Positions 18,258 through 27,185 of a DNA stretch of 64,000 nt are shown one piece after another. The DNA lies in NCBI RefSeq assembly GCF_900095225.1, contig NZ_LT607416.1:110976-174975 (forward strand), read 5' to 3'. How positions within the stretch are numbered: position 1 is the first letter of the stretch; every line of letters starts with the position of its first letter. The position numbers were made by a program, and so were the translations under genes. The notes beneath the pieces are model-generated. The model saw only the letters and a list, made by a program, of their open reading frames with translations, did not search any database and was not told the DNA's origin. This DNA is from Pseudomonas sp. UMAB-08 (GTDB lineage Bacteria; Pseudomonadota; Gammaproteobacteria; Pseudomonadales; Pseudomonadaceae).

Positions 18258-18591
18258 TGTGTGGGCGGCGAGAGGAACCCCGGAAATAAATGCGGTTTTT
18301 GTTCTTCTGATTGAAGGGCGCGTGACAGGTTTAGATCAATGCAAACACTGTATTGAAATTACGTGAATCGTAACTTCGCTCACACTTTGCATTTGCTCTT
18401 TTCGCGCAAAGCCCCTGTTTCCGGGCGCCTATCGATAATCAGGAATATTCCCACAGAAAGTGCCTGCTTTTCCTGTTGCCAAATCCATACTCGTAATGTG
18501 GTTATCCTGACATCGGATGATGCGCCGTGCCGTTATAGTTCTGTTCGTCCAATGATGGGCATACAGAACGAACGCAAGGAATGTCGTTAGC
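18258..18591. other. Intergenic region before the major fimbrial subunit
   Basis: 334 bp with no convincing gene; a plus-strand open stretch at 18363-18590 has no protein-like character. It is AT-richer than its surroundings and presumably holds the fimbrial promoter, but I see no clear -35/-10 pair. Confidence 0.5.
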
Positions 18592-19173
18592 ATGAAAAAA
18601 TTCTCTCTCACACTGGCTGTACTGGGTGCTTTGGGCTTGGGCGCAGCAGGTTCGGCCAACGCTGCAAATAACGGGAAGCTGGTGTTCAACGGCACGCTGA
18701 CCAACATCTCTTGTAACGTCGGGCCGGGCGCTGGGGTCGGTGCCGGTCCTAATGGCGATATCAATATTGATCTGGGTAACGTTTCGTTCTCGGATATTGG
18801 TTCATCGACCGCAAGCAAGCTGGAAACCGCTACACCTGTCCAGCTGCTGGTCAATTGCAGCGCAGGCGTCGAGCAATACGACACGGTGAAAATGCGCTTC
18901 ATCGCACGCTCTGGCAGCGGTCTGGATAACAACGACGCCAAGCTGTTGCGTACCACGGGTGCCGCAGACGGTGTCGGTATTGGCTTGCTCAACGCGGAAT
19001 CTCAGCTTATGGACTTGAGTGGCACCGAGACGATCGATAAGCCGCTGATCAAGGATGGTACGAGCGGCGCGACGGCAGAGCTGAATTTTGGAGCGGTCTA
19101 CGTGCTTAACGGCACCCCGACCAACCCAGGCAACGCTGATGGGTTCATGCCTTTCGTACTTGATTACGAGTAA
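18592..19173 (+). CDS. Major fimbrial subunit (type-1 pilin family)
   Basis: 193-residue chaperone-usher pilin. Signal peptide (MKKFSLTLAVLGALGLG..., cleavage at NANA-ANN), then GKLVFNGTLTNISCNV with the first cysteine, the second in LLVNCSAG, and the penultimate-tyrosine C-terminus FVLDYE that pairs with the chaperone. AAGGA lies 11 nt before the ATG. It is separated from the chaperone gene by a strong stem-loop, as expected for a highly expressed subunit. Confidence 0.88.
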   Translation: MKKFSLTLAVLGALGLGAAGSANAANNGKLVFNGTLTNISCNVGPGAGVGAGPNGDINIDLGNVSFSDIGSSTASKLETATPVQLLVNCSAGVEQYDTVKMRFIARSGSGLDNNDAKLLRTTGAADGVGIGLLNAESQLMDLSGTETIDKPLIKDGTSGATAELNFGAVYVLNGTPTNPGNADGFMPFVLDYE

Positions 19174-19182
19174 AGCCACTGG

Positions 19183-19205
19183 CGGGGTGAGTCGTACTCA
19201 CCCCG
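19183..19205 (+). other. Stem-loop between pilin and chaperone genes
   Basis: Perfect 10-bp stem CGGGGTGAGT / ACTCACCCCG with a 3-nt loop and no following T tract. Such hairpins stabilise pilin mRNA ends or attenuate read-through; here it sits 10 nt after the major pilin stop and 29 nt before the chaperone start. Confidence 0.7.
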
Positions 19206-19234
19206 TCGCACCTCGACTCAAGGTGAATGCCATC

Positions 19235-19984
19235 ATGTTTTACACCGCAATCCGTTATGCCTGCTTCTCGCTGGCGCTGACGCTGGCCGCCAGTGCCCAG
19301 GCGGGCATCGTACTCAACACCACCCGCGTTATTTACCCGGCCGAGGACAAGGAAGTCAGTTTCGGCGTGCATAACAGCGGAGGCGGAGAAATCCTCCTGC
19401 AGTCCTGGCTTGAATCTGACGCACAGGGCACTGTCGATTTGCCATTTGTGATTATCCCGGCGCTGGCCCGCATGCCGGCTGACAGTAAACAGTTGCTGCG
19501 CATCATGTATGCGGGCGTGGACATGCCGCAGGACCGCGAGTCGGTGTTCTGGCTCAATGTGCAGGAGATTCCTCAGGCCGCCGCAGAGAACGCCTTGCAG
19601 ATCGCTATTCGTCAGCGCATCAAGGTGTTCTTTCGACCTCAAGGGTTAAGGGCCGAACCGGCACAGGCCTCGGAGAAACTCCAATGGCGTGTGTTGGAGG
19701 GCGACAGGTTGCAGGTGAGCAATCCGGGGCCTTATTTCGTGTCCATGGTCAGGATTGACGTTCTGGAGGGTACGACTCACGTGCTGAAGAAGGACAGCCT
19801 GATGTTGGCACCGAAACAGTCTCTGGACTTGCCGCTTGCCAAGCCGGCCAATGGTCATCCCTTAAACGTTGGCTTCACCAGCATCAATGACTTCGGTGGG
19901 CTAGTGCCCTATAGGGCCACGCAGATCGCCAGCGAGGCGGTCAATGCGATCAAGGTCGCCAAGACCGACACCGGCGTCCACTAG
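19235..19984 (+). CDS. Fimbrial periplasmic chaperone (PapD family), first copy
   Basis: 249-residue PapD-like chaperone that folds and delivers pilins to the usher. Signal peptide ending at SAQA-GIVLNTTRVIYP, the G1/F1 strand region with the conserved Arg-Ile-Tyr-type opening, and the motif ESVFWLNVQEIP followed by IAIRQRIKVFFRP, characteristic of the family. The start at 19235 has AAGGTGA about 8 nt upstream; longer frames upstream overlap the pilin gene and are not protein-like. Confidence 0.92.
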   Translation: MFYTAIRYACFSLALTLAASAQAGIVLNTTRVIYPAEDKEVSFGVHNSGGGEILLQSWLESDAQGTVDLPFVIIPALARMPADSKQLLRIMYAGVDMPQDRESVFWLNVQEIPQAAAENALQIAIRQRIKVFFRPQGLRAEPAQASEKLQWRVLEGDRLQVSNPGPYFVSMVRIDVLEGTTHVLKKDSLMLAPKQSLDLPLAKPANGHPLNVGFTSINDFGGLVPYRATQIASEAVNAIKVAKTDTGVH

Positions 19985-20114
19985 CGACCGCTCCAGAACT
20001 TTTTATTCACCGGGTAACCCGAGTGGCGGCACCTGCCCGGGCTCGGCAGTTTTGCGCCTGCGCGAAAGGATTCTCCGGCGCGGCAGTACTCCAAGGATTG
20101 AGTGATAACAGCAC

Positions 20115-22712
20115 ATGGAACGGCTCAACCGAAGTACCCAGGGATTGTTCTCAGGCCATTCCCTGCACGCGAATAAACGCGTCACGAGGTTTTACGCGTG
20201 CGCATCGTTCAGCCTCAGTGCGCTTGCCATGAGTGTGGGCATGGCGTTTTCGACGTCAGCCGTGGCATCGCCCGATCAATCCAGCGACCCTGGAAAGGGC
20301 CCCTCGATGAAATTCAACACGGCGTTTATCCAGGGCACCGACGAGCCCGCCGACCTCAAGGAGTTTCTGCGGGGCAACAGCGTTTTGCCTGGCGTCTACC
20401 GGGTGGATGTGTACGTCAATCGGGTCCTGAGTGGACGCAATGATGTCAAGTTCACCCAAAACCCGGCCTCAGGCTTGATCGAACCCTGCCTGACGCTGGA
20501 GATGCTCCAGGCCTTTGGACTGGATATGGAACGCTTGCACAACGACGCAAGCCTGGCGGTTGATCTGCAACCGGGTGCCTGTTTTGACCTGGCGGCGCAG
20601 GTCGAATTTGCCCGTGTCGACTACCAGCCCAATAGCCTGCGCCTGAGTGTCAGCGTGCCGCAGACCGCCATGGCCCGTAGCGCTCGGGGTTACGTGTCAC
20701 CTGAACTCTGGACTGAAGGCGAGACCGCCGCCTTCATCAATTACAGTTTCAATGGCGCCCGTCGGCACAATCAGCAAGCGCGCACGGATCAGTATTACCT
20801 GGGCCTGCGAAATGGCCTGAACCTCGGCGCCTGGCGCCTGCGCAACGAGTCGTCGCTGACCTACGGCGGCAATCAGCCTTATCGCTTCAGCAGTAACCGC
20901 ACGTTCGCCCAGCGCGACCTGACGCGGCTCAAGGGGCAACTGACACTCGGTGAGATCTACTCAAACTCGCTGATCTTCGACAGTGTGCGGTTCAGCGGTG
21001 CAGAAATCGCCTCCGACGACGGCATGCTCCCTGACAGCGAGCGGGTCTACGCTCCGACGATTCGTGGTATTGCCGAGACCAATGCCACGGTTGAAGTTCG
21101 CCAGAACGGCTTTCTGCTGTACAGCAGCAACGTTTCTCCGGGCCCGTTCGAGATTACCGATATCTACCCCAGCGGTTCCAATGGCGATCTATCGATCACG
21201 GTAGTGGAGGCGGATGGGCGCACGCGCACCTTTACGCAGGCGTTTACCTCGTTGCCGATCATGGTGCCCCACGGTGCGTTGCGCTACAGCCTCGCCGCCG
21301 GTCGATACGACAGCAATGCCGATCAACAGGCCTCGCCGACATTCACCAGTGGCACCCTGGTTTATGGCCTGTCCGAACGGTTGACCGGGTTCGGTGGGCT
21401 GCAATGGGCCGAGGATTATCAAGCGGCGAATGTCGGGGCCGGCGTCAATACCGGCCTGGGGGCTTTTTCGGCCGACCTGACGCAGTCGATCAGCCAGGCG
21501 CGTGCGAGCAAGACTAGCCAGGGCCAAAGCGTGCGGTTGCGCTACGCCAACACCCTCGACGTGACGAACACCACCTTTGCCGTCGCCGGTTATCGCTATT
21601 CCACTGAGCAATACCGCACGCTGCAGGAGCACGTAGAGGAGCTCGATGGGCGCATCGCTCGAACGGTCACCGGCCGGGCAAAGGATCGGGTAGAGCTTAA
21701 TGTCACGCAGTCGCTGCCAGGGCAATCCGGTTCGTTGAGCCTGACCGCCAGTGATCAGCGTTACTGGAACCTGCCGGGCAAAACCCGTCAGCTGTACTTG
21801 TCCTATAACGGCGCGTGGAAGACCGTCAGTTACAACCTGTCGATCGAGCAAAACCAGCAATTGGACGGTGACGGGCAGGCCAACACCGATCATCGGCTCT
21901 CCCTGAGCCTGACAGTGCCGTTGGGTTCAAGCTCAAGCGCGTCCCGGGCATCGTTCAATCTGGTGCGCGACAGCCAAGGTGATTACAACGCCCAGGGCGG
22001 TCTCAACGGTCAGGTGCTGGACAATCGAAATGCCTTCTATTCGCTACAGGCCGGGCGCGACAGCAGTTCCGGCACTTTCGGCTCCGGCAAACTTAACACC
22101 ACCACGCCCTACGGTCGTTTTGAGGCCGGGTACAGTCAGGGTCGCGATTACGATGCCTTTAGCCTGGGTGCGTCAGGGTCGCTGGTTGCCCACCGTGGCG
22201 GGGTGAACTTCGGCCAGCCTTTGGGTGAAACCTTCGCGCTGGTCGAGGTGCCAAACGTCAGCGGTGCAAAACTGACCAACTACAGCAACGTCGAGACTTC
22301 GGCCAACGGTTACGCGGTGTTGCCTTACGCACAGCCTTACCGAACCAATTGGGTCAGTCTCGACACCCGGCAGTTGGGGGCGGACGTCGAGGTGGATAAT
22401 GCCATCGTCCAAGTGGTGCCTCGTCGTGGTGCCGTGAGTGTTGTGCACTTTGCAGCGTCGATCGGGCGCCGCGTGCAATTCGAACTGGTGCGCGCGGATG
22501 GTAGCAAGGTGCCGTTGGGCGCCAGCGTAGAGGATGACCACGGCAAGTCTTTGGCGGTGGTCGATCCCACCAGTCGCGCGTTGGTGTTGACCGGGCAAGA
22601 TCAAGGCGTACTGCGGGTGAAGTGGTCCGATCAACGTTGCCGGGTGCCCTATAGCCTGCCGCCGAAGGACCCGCTACGTGCCTATGAACGACTGAAGGTC
22701 ACCTGCCAATGA
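20115..22712 (+). CDS. Fimbrial outer-membrane usher
   Basis: 865-residue usher of the PapC/FimD family forming the outer-membrane assembly channel. After an N-terminal signal region (to about residue 51) come the PapC_N domain (KFNTAFIQGT... through about 200), the 24-strand barrel with a plug (central 215-780), and a C-terminal domain ending with a conserved Cys pair (RCRVPYSLPP...LKVTCQ). Start assignment is not firm: the Shine-Dalgarno is poor and the N-region before the hydrophobic core is long. It overlaps the second chaperone gene by 4 bp. Confidence 0.94.
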   Translation: MERLNRSTQGLFSGHSLHANKRVTRFYACASFSLSALAMSVGMAFSTSAVASPDQSSDPGKGPSMKFNTAFIQGTDEPADLKEFLRGNSVLPGVYRVDVYVNRVLSGRNDVKFTQNPASGLIEPCLTLEMLQAFGLDMERLHNDASLAVDLQPGACFDLAAQVEFARVDYQPNSLRLSVSVPQTAMARSARGYVSPELWTEGETAAFINYSFNGARRHNQQARTDQYYLGLRNGLNLGAWRLRNESSLTYGGNQPYRFSSNRTFAQRDLTRLKGQLTLGEIYSNSLIFDSVRFSGAEIASDDGMLPDSERVYAPTIRGIAETNATVEVRQNGFLLYSSNVSPGPFEITDIYPSGSNGDLSITVVEADGRTRTFTQAFTSLPIMVPHGALRYSLAAGRYDSNADQQASPTFTSGTLVYGLSERLTGFGGLQWAEDYQAANVGAGVNTGLGAFSADLTQSISQARASKTSQGQSVRLRYANTLDVTNTTFAVAGYRYSTEQYRTLQEHVEELDGRIARTVTGRAKDRVELNVTQSLPGQSGSLSLTASDQRYWNLPGKTRQLYLSYNGAWKTVSYNLSIEQNQQLDGDGQANTDHRLSLSLTVPLGSSSSASRASFNLVRDSQGDYNAQGGLNGQVLDNRNAFYSLQAGRDSSSGTFGSGKLNTTTPYGRFEAGYSQGRDYDAFSLGASGSLVAHRGGVNFGQPLGETFALVEVPNVSGAKLTNYSNVETSANGYAVLPYAQPYRTNWVSLDTRQLGADVEVDNAIVQVVPRRGAVSVVHFAASIGRRVQFELVRADGSKVPLGASVEDDHGKSLAVVDPTSRALVLTGQDQGVLRVKWSDQRCRVPYSLPPKDPLRAYERLKVTCQ

Positions 22713-23515
22713 GTCTGTTGAAACGACTCAGTCACAGGCTGATCGGCCCTATGTTGCTATTGATAGGGGTCGCCAGTACCGGCGCGCAGGCTGCGGTGTC
22801 CCTTGCCGGAACGCGGTTGATCTTCGACGGGGCTTTTCGCGAAGTCAGCATCGACGTGATTAACCGCAGTCCCCGCGAGGTGCTGCTCCAGGCGTGGTTG
22901 AGCAGCGCTGCGGGTGAGAGCGATGGTGTGTCTGATGATCTTCCGTTTGCCCTGACGCCTCACCTGTCACAGCTGCCTGCTAACGGTAAACAGGCGCTGC
23001 GCATCCTGTATGAAGGCGTCGGCATGCCGCAGGGGCGGGAATCGCTGTTGCACCTGTACGTGATGGAAATCCCCCGACGCGCAGAAGGCGAGAACCCGCT
23101 GAGCATTGCCATCCGCCAGCGGATCAACGTGTTCTATCGCCCGCCAGGTTTGCCCGGTGATCCGGCCGATAGCGCCCAGGAGTTGCTCTGGAACCTGACC
23201 CGCGATGCGACCGGCGCGACATCGTTGCGGGTCAGTAACCGGTCTGCTTACCACGCCTCTCTCCAGAACCTGCGACTCGATGGTATCGACGGTAAACGCG
23301 ACGTTAGCGACTACCTGCTGCTGCCACCGGGCACCACCCGAACCCTGCCCCTGGGCACAGACGAGCCAGCCAACAATCGCTGGCAACACCTGTCCTTCAA
23401 CGCCCTGACTGACTACGGCGGTCAGCGTAATTACCGCGCGGAGGTCGACTGGCATTTGCCGTTCAAGGCCCGGTTGCTGCCGGACACTGCCCACCTGGAA
23501 GCCCCTGAATCATGA
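22709..23515 (+). CDS. Fimbrial periplasmic chaperone (PapD family), second copy
   Basis: 268-residue PapD-like chaperone, clearly homologous to the one upstream of the usher: it shares GTRLIFDGAFREVSI, QALRILYEGVGMPQGRESL, YVMEIPRR and IAIRQRINVFYRP. Signal peptide cleavage is likely at AQA-AVSLAG. It starts inside the usher stop (ATGA). A second chaperone suggests dedicated handling of the tip adhesin encoded next, as in Cup-type clusters with two chaperones. Confidence 0.92.
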   Translation: MSLLKRLSHRLIGPMLLLIGVASTGAQAAVSLAGTRLIFDGAFREVSIDVINRSPREVLLQAWLSSAAGESDGVSDDLPFALTPHLSQLPANGKQALRILYEGVGMPQGRESLLHLYVMEIPRRAEGENPLSIAIRQRINVFYRPPGLPGDPADSAQELLWNLTRDATGATSLRVSNRSAYHASLQNLRLDGIDGKRDVSDYLLLPPGTTRTLPLGTDEPANNRWQHLSFNALTDYGGQRNYRAEVDWHLPFKARLLPDTAHLEAPES

Positions 23516-24501
23516 TCGATATTCGCTGGATTCGCCTGTTATTGCTGACGCTGTCGCTAAGCCCTGCCACCTGTCTTGCCCTGGTCTGCACGGCGCAAAA
23601 CACCGGGGCCGTGGTGATTAATGGCGATCTGGGCAGCACCGTTGCCATCCCTGCCGCATCGCCCGAGGGGACCATCGTCTGGCGCTCGGATCGGTTCAAT
23701 GCTCAGGTCGAATGCTTCAAGGACGGTCTGCAAGAGCAGCAGGAGGAAGTGTTCATTTATTTGAACCCGGACAACGTGCCGATTGGCCAAGGTATTCGCG
23801 CGGGTCTGACCGTCGACGGTATCGACTATCTACAGAGCAGCGGCCGGATAGGCACCGGCCAGAGTCTGCCTGTTTGTCATGAAAGTGACGCGAATATGGC
23901 TGCGTGCCCGCGCATCACCTTCAATCTGGCGTTCTCGGTGTTCGTGCAAAAGTTCGGTCCGACCCCACCGTCAGGGGTGGCCAGTCATCTGCTGGACTAT
24001 CGGATGTTCCAACTCGACAGCGCAGCAGGTTTGAACCCATTGCCCGGCTACACCCTGAGCTACGTCATCAATAACCTGACCGGCCTGCGTTTCATTGCCT
24101 GCGATGCCGAGTTACAGGTCACCCCGGAGACGGTGGAGTTTGGCTCGATAGGGATTCAAGAGGTCGCGGTGGGGCGGGTCATTGATCGACGTCCGTTTTC
24201 ACTGGTGACCAGCCGCACCTGTGACACACCCTTCAGCCTCGATGCGCGATTCAAGCCAGTGTCAGGTGTGCTGTCTGGCGATTTTCTGATTCCCACGGCC
24301 AACGACGGCGTCGGCATCCGCATTATCAATGGCCGCGATGGCGCAACGTTGCCTTACAACCAGCCCTTCCATCTGGCGGATCTGCTCGGGACGAGTCAGT
24401 CGGCGAAGGCCGATTTCGAGGCCGAACTGGTCTGGCAAAGCCAAACACCCAAAGCGGGCGCCTTCGAGGCTGAAGTCATCATTGACCTGTTTTACAAATA
24501 G
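23512..24501 (+). CDS. Fimbrial tip adhesin-like subunit
   Basis: 329 residues, twice pilin length, translationally coupled to the chaperone gene (ATGA). Signal peptide ending near CLA-LVCTAQN; an N-terminal receptor-type domain with four cysteines (to about residue 180) and a C-terminal pilin domain beginning about LRFIACDAELQVTPETVEFG and ending in VIIDLFYK with the pilin-type donor-strand end. This two-domain layout is that of chaperone-usher adhesins. Ligand unknown. Confidence 0.83.
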   Translation: MIDIRWIRLLLLTLSLSPATCLALVCTAQNTGAVVINGDLGSTVAIPAASPEGTIVWRSDRFNAQVECFKDGLQEQQEEVFIYLNPDNVPIGQGIRAGLTVDGIDYLQSSGRIGTGQSLPVCHESDANMAACPRITFNLAFSVFVQKFGPTPPSGVASHLLDYRMFQLDSAAGLNPLPGYTLSYVINNLTGLRFIACDAELQVTPETVEFGSIGIQEVAVGRVIDRRPFSLVTSRTCDTPFSLDARFKPVSGVLSGDFLIPTANDGVGIRIINGRDGATLPYNQPFHLADLLGTSQSAKADFEAELVWQSQTPKAGAFEAEVIIDLFYK

Positions 24502-24619
24502 CAGGCGATGGGAGGTGAGAGGTGATGGCGGCAGGTCGTCTGCGATTCAGGTATGCTGCCGGGCCTTGGGCGACTGCCCATTTTCGCCAGACGACTGACT
24601 CGATACTTTTGGAGCTTCC

Positions 24620-24871
24620 ATGACTACCCCCGAACACACGCCAGCTCCTGAAGCCGTCGCCACCGAAGAGGTGACAGTCGTCGAGCCGGGTGCTGAAACC
24701 ACCGATAAAAAAGCCGCTATTCCTGCATTCAGCTTTCCATTCAAGCCGGGCGAGCTGTTGCAAGCCAAGACTCAAGACTCTCTGTATTACAAGAAGTCGG
24801 GCAAAGCCAGCCATAACAAAGTCCCCGGTGTCGCGCCTCACGGCACCCGCAAGACCATGGGCAAGCGCTGA
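24620..24871 (+). CDS. Conserved small hypothetical protein
   Basis: 83 residues: an acidic, Pro/Ala/Thr-rich first half and a basic second half (FSFPFKPGELLQAKTQD, then SLYYKKSGKAS and a Lys/Arg-rich end). No signal peptide or membrane segment. GGAG lies about 8 nt before the ATG. Codon use matches neighbouring genes. The C-terminal half looks conserved in style (basic, Gly-containing), which could suit nucleic-acid contact, but I recognise no family. Confidence 0.65.
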   Translation: MTTPEHTPAPEAVATEEVTVVEPGAETTDKKAAIPAFSFPFKPGELLQAKTQDSLYYKKSGKASHNKVPGVAPHGTRKTMGKR

Positions 24872-24900
24872 TTTTCAGCGCTGTTCAGCTACGCCAGACG

Positions 24901-25058
24901 CTATGCAAAAGAAATGAAGGCATAGTCCAACGGATCGGCGTTCACCACCTGAACGCCGGCCCGCTGCAGCGTATTGGCAATCTCCCCGCCCGATACGTGA
25001 AAAACCCAACCCGACTCGACGGACAGCGCAGGTAACGTGCCGCGCCACTGCCGGGCGA
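24901..25058 (-). pseudogene. Possible gene remnant (C-terminal fragment)
   Basis: A minus-strand stretch downstream of the exported-protein gene encodes about 50 residues with protein-like composition and codon use (ESGWVFHVSGGEIANTL then VNADPLDYAFISFA-stop) but no start codon with a ribosome-binding site. The only in-frame start is a GTG at 25134 inside the neighbouring gene. It may be the tail of a deleted gene. Identity unknown. Confidence 0.25.
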
Positions 25059-25382
25059 TTATTTTTTCGGCAACGTGGTCACTGCATCCCACTCGTTCAC
25101 GGTGGCTTTTCGGGTTTGACGTTGATACAGGCACAGTTCGGTGCCGGGCTTGTTCTTCATGTGCGCCTGCGGGTAGCGGCCTTTGAGCAGGAGTGCGCTG
25201 TACCCGACGCTGTCATCGAACAGGGCTGCGGTGCCGGCCGGTTTTACCTCTTTAAGCTGACTGGCTTTCACGCAACTGTCGATGACGGCCTTGTCCAGTT
25301 CGCTCCAGGCCTGGCTGCTGGATGCATTGGCGTGGGTCGCAGCAACCGCAAGGGCCATGCACAGCGCCGTGGATGCTTTCAT
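25059..25382 (-). CDS. Small periplasmic hypothetical protein
   Basis: 107 residues with a signal peptide (MKASTALCMALAVAATHA, cleavage at ANA-SSS). The mature part has two cysteines (DSCVKAS and ELCLYQRQ) that could form a disulphide, a YSALLLKGRYP segment, and ends with two lysines. GGAGCC precedes the ATG. Not recognised as a named family; the small size and disulphide pattern suggest a periplasmic binding or inhibitor-like domain, but that is a guess. Confidence 0.7.
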   Translation of the reverse strand: MKASTALCMALAVAATHANASSSQAWSELDKAVIDSCVKASQLKEVKPAGTAALFDDSVGYSALLLKGRYPQAHMKNKPGTELCLYQRQTRKATVNEWDAVTTLPKK

Positions 25383-25447
25383 ATCTGGCTCCTTTCGAGT
25401 GGTGTTTCCGAAAGGCGGATTATGGCAGACGAGATCGGGGGGCGGTC

Positions 25448-25903
25448 TCAGTCGACAGTAAAGCGCTGGACGTAACGCATACCGGATGTTTCATACAGGC
25501 GCCGAGCGTCGTGGTTGCTGTCCATTACCTTGAGGTCGACGCACGCTTCACCCCGCACGCGGAAAGCCTCGAAGGCATGGTTCAACAGGGCGCGCGCGAA
25601 GCCTTGGCGGCGGGCGCGTGGATCCACCACCAGATCCTTGATGAAGGCACTGGTCCAGCACTGTACGACGCCGACCAGACCGTGTTCATCGGCAGCGATA
25701 AAGCACAGCGACGGGTCGAACTCAGGGTCGGTGGCAAACGCTTTGTGCCAGTGCTCATAGTCCGGCACGCTGCCTGCGCCTTGCTGGTAACCGAGTACCA
25801 ATAGAGCGTGCACCTGTGGCGCGAGTTCAGGGCTGAACTCTAGGAGGCGGAGGGCGGCAGGCCACGTTGTGGGGGCGAGGGTCTGACGCAGATCGCGGCG
25901 CAT
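25448..25903 (-). CDS. GNAT-family N-acetyltransferase
   Basis: 151-residue acetyl-CoA-dependent acetyltransferase of unknown substrate. Motif A is VVDPRARRQGFARALL (R/Q-X-X-G-X-A type), with preceding strand AFIKDLV, and the C-terminal ARRLYETSGM...Y is motif B. The start at 25903 (MRRDLRQTL) avoids overlap with cheV; the open frame continues upstream to 25993 and would overlap the end of cheV by 46 bp. Ribosome-binding site is weak in either case. Confidence 0.82.
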   Translation of the reverse strand: MRRDLRQTLAPTTWPAALRLLEFSPELAPQVHALLVLGYQQGAGSVPDYEHWHKAFATDPEFDPSLCFIAADEHGLVGVVQCWTSAFIKDLVVDPRARRQGFARALLNHAFEAFRVRGEACVDLKVMDSNHDARRLYETSGMRYVQRFTVD

Positions 25904-25947
25904 CAGCCAGCACCAGGCTGTCGAATCCTCTGGCTGGGGGCTCTGTA

Positions 25948-26850
25948 TTAAATGCCCTGGGCCTCGACCGTACGGGCTGCCTGAATCAAGCATTTGGTCA
26001 ACTCGGGTGAAGAGAATTTAGTCAGCACGGCATTCGCTCCTGCAGACTTGGCTTTTTCGCTGTTCATCTTGCTGTCCAGGGAAGTGTGCAGCAGGACGTA
26101 CAGGTCCTTGAAGTCAGGCGTTTCGCGCAGGGTCCGGGTAAAGGCATAGCCGTCCATTTCCGACATTTCAATGTCAGACACCACGACGTTGATCTGCTCC
26201 TCCGTGCCTTGCAGTTCAAGCAGGCGGTCGATGGCTTCTTTGGCGCTGCGGGCGGTGTGGCAATGGATGCCAAGGTTGCGCAGGGTGATCAGCGATTGCT
26301 GCAAGGCGACCTGGCTGTCGTCGACCACGAGGATTTTGGCCTTGGCCAGTACCTGGGCGTCTTCTTCGCTCAGGTGCGCAGGCTCGTCGGCGATGATCCT
26401 CGCCGGGGCGATGCCGTGGATGACTTTTTCGATATCCAGCACCTGCACCAGCATGCCGTCGACCTGAGTCACCCCCGTGATGAATGACCTGTTGCCAGAG
26501 GCGAAGGGTGGCGGCCGGATGTCCGTGGTCAGGCAATGCACGATCTTGCTCACTGCCTGCACATGCAGGCCCTGCTTGGAGCGGCTGACATCCGTGACGA
26601 TCAGGCAGCCACCCGAGGGGTCGAGCAGCGGTTGTTCACCAATGGCCCGACTCAGGTCGATCACCGACAACGACGCGCCGCGCAGGACGGCGACACCTTT
26701 GACGTGTGGATGGGACTCTGGCAAGCGGGTCAGGGCAGGGCAGGGGATGATCTCGCTGACCTTGAGCAAGTTGATGGCCATCAGCTTGCCGCTGCGCAAC
26801 GTAAACAGCAGGAGTGAGAGTGAGTCTGCGCGGGCATTATTTGAGGACAT
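25948..26850 (-). CDS. cheV: Chemotaxis coupling protein CheV
   Basis: 300 residues: CheW-like coupling domain (about 10-150; LRSGKLMAINLLKVSEIIP, VKGVAVLRG, VIDLSRAIG) followed by a receiver domain with phosphoacceptor aspartate in VVVSDIEMSEMDGYAF. It links chemoreceptors to CheA in the cytoplasm and is modulated by phosphorylation. The start at 26850 (MSSNNARADS) has AAGGT about 6 nt upstream; a 25-residue upstream extension is not conserved. Orphan location, no other che gene nearby; divergent from hmp. Confidence 0.9.
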   Translation of the reverse strand: MSSNNARADSLSLLLFTLRSGKLMAINLLKVSEIIPCPALTRLPESHPHVKGVAVLRGASLSVIDLSRAIGEQPLLDPSGGCLIVTDVSRSKQGLHVQAVSKIVHCLTTDIRPPPFASGNRSFITGVTQVDGMLVQVLDIEKVIHGIAPARIIADEPAHLSEEDAQVLAKAKILVVDDSQVALQQSLITLRNLGIHCHTARSAKEAIDRLLELQGTEEQINVVVSDIEMSEMDGYAFTRTLRETPDFKDLYVLLHTSLDSKMNSEKAKSAGANAVLTKFSSPELTKCLIQAARTVEAQGI

Positions 26851-27121
26851 ATCAACCTTCTGAAGATTAAAGGCGTCGCTACAAGAGTGGCAAACAGCTT
26901 TCGATGCCGGGTTATCGACTTGCAAAGGTTTCGCTTTAGGGCATTTGTGCCTCAGGACAGCAAACAGTCAAGCCGGTCGATGACGCTGTCGGCAAACGCA
27001 GCCCAAGGCCGCGTTGTGTTTCAGTAGTCATAAGGACGCAAAGGAGTCTTATTGACTATGATGCGCGATGGGTCATTTTGACTGATTGTTTTCAACCTAT
27101 TGATTTTTAACATAAAAATAA

Positions 27122-27137
27122 TTGGCACGAATCCTGA
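27122..27137 (+). promoter_or_regulatory. Candidate sigma-54 promoter of hmp
   Basis: TTGGCACGAATCCTGA matches the -24 element (TGGCACG) well, but the -12 element has GA where GC is expected. It ends 48 bp before the hmp GTG. Flavohaemoglobin genes in pseudomonads are commonly driven by sigma-54 with a NorR/FhpR activator; no such activator is in the window. Confidence 0.4.
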
Positions 27138-27185
27138 AGTATAAGCCGTAATTAGCTAGAAGCCTTGCGGCTCAGGAGTCAAATC

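Noticed and set aside
18363..18590. Open frame of 75 codons between the two fimbrial subunit genes
   Set aside because: No signal peptide or domain, unlike its neighbours, and poor codon use; treated as non-coding promoter region.
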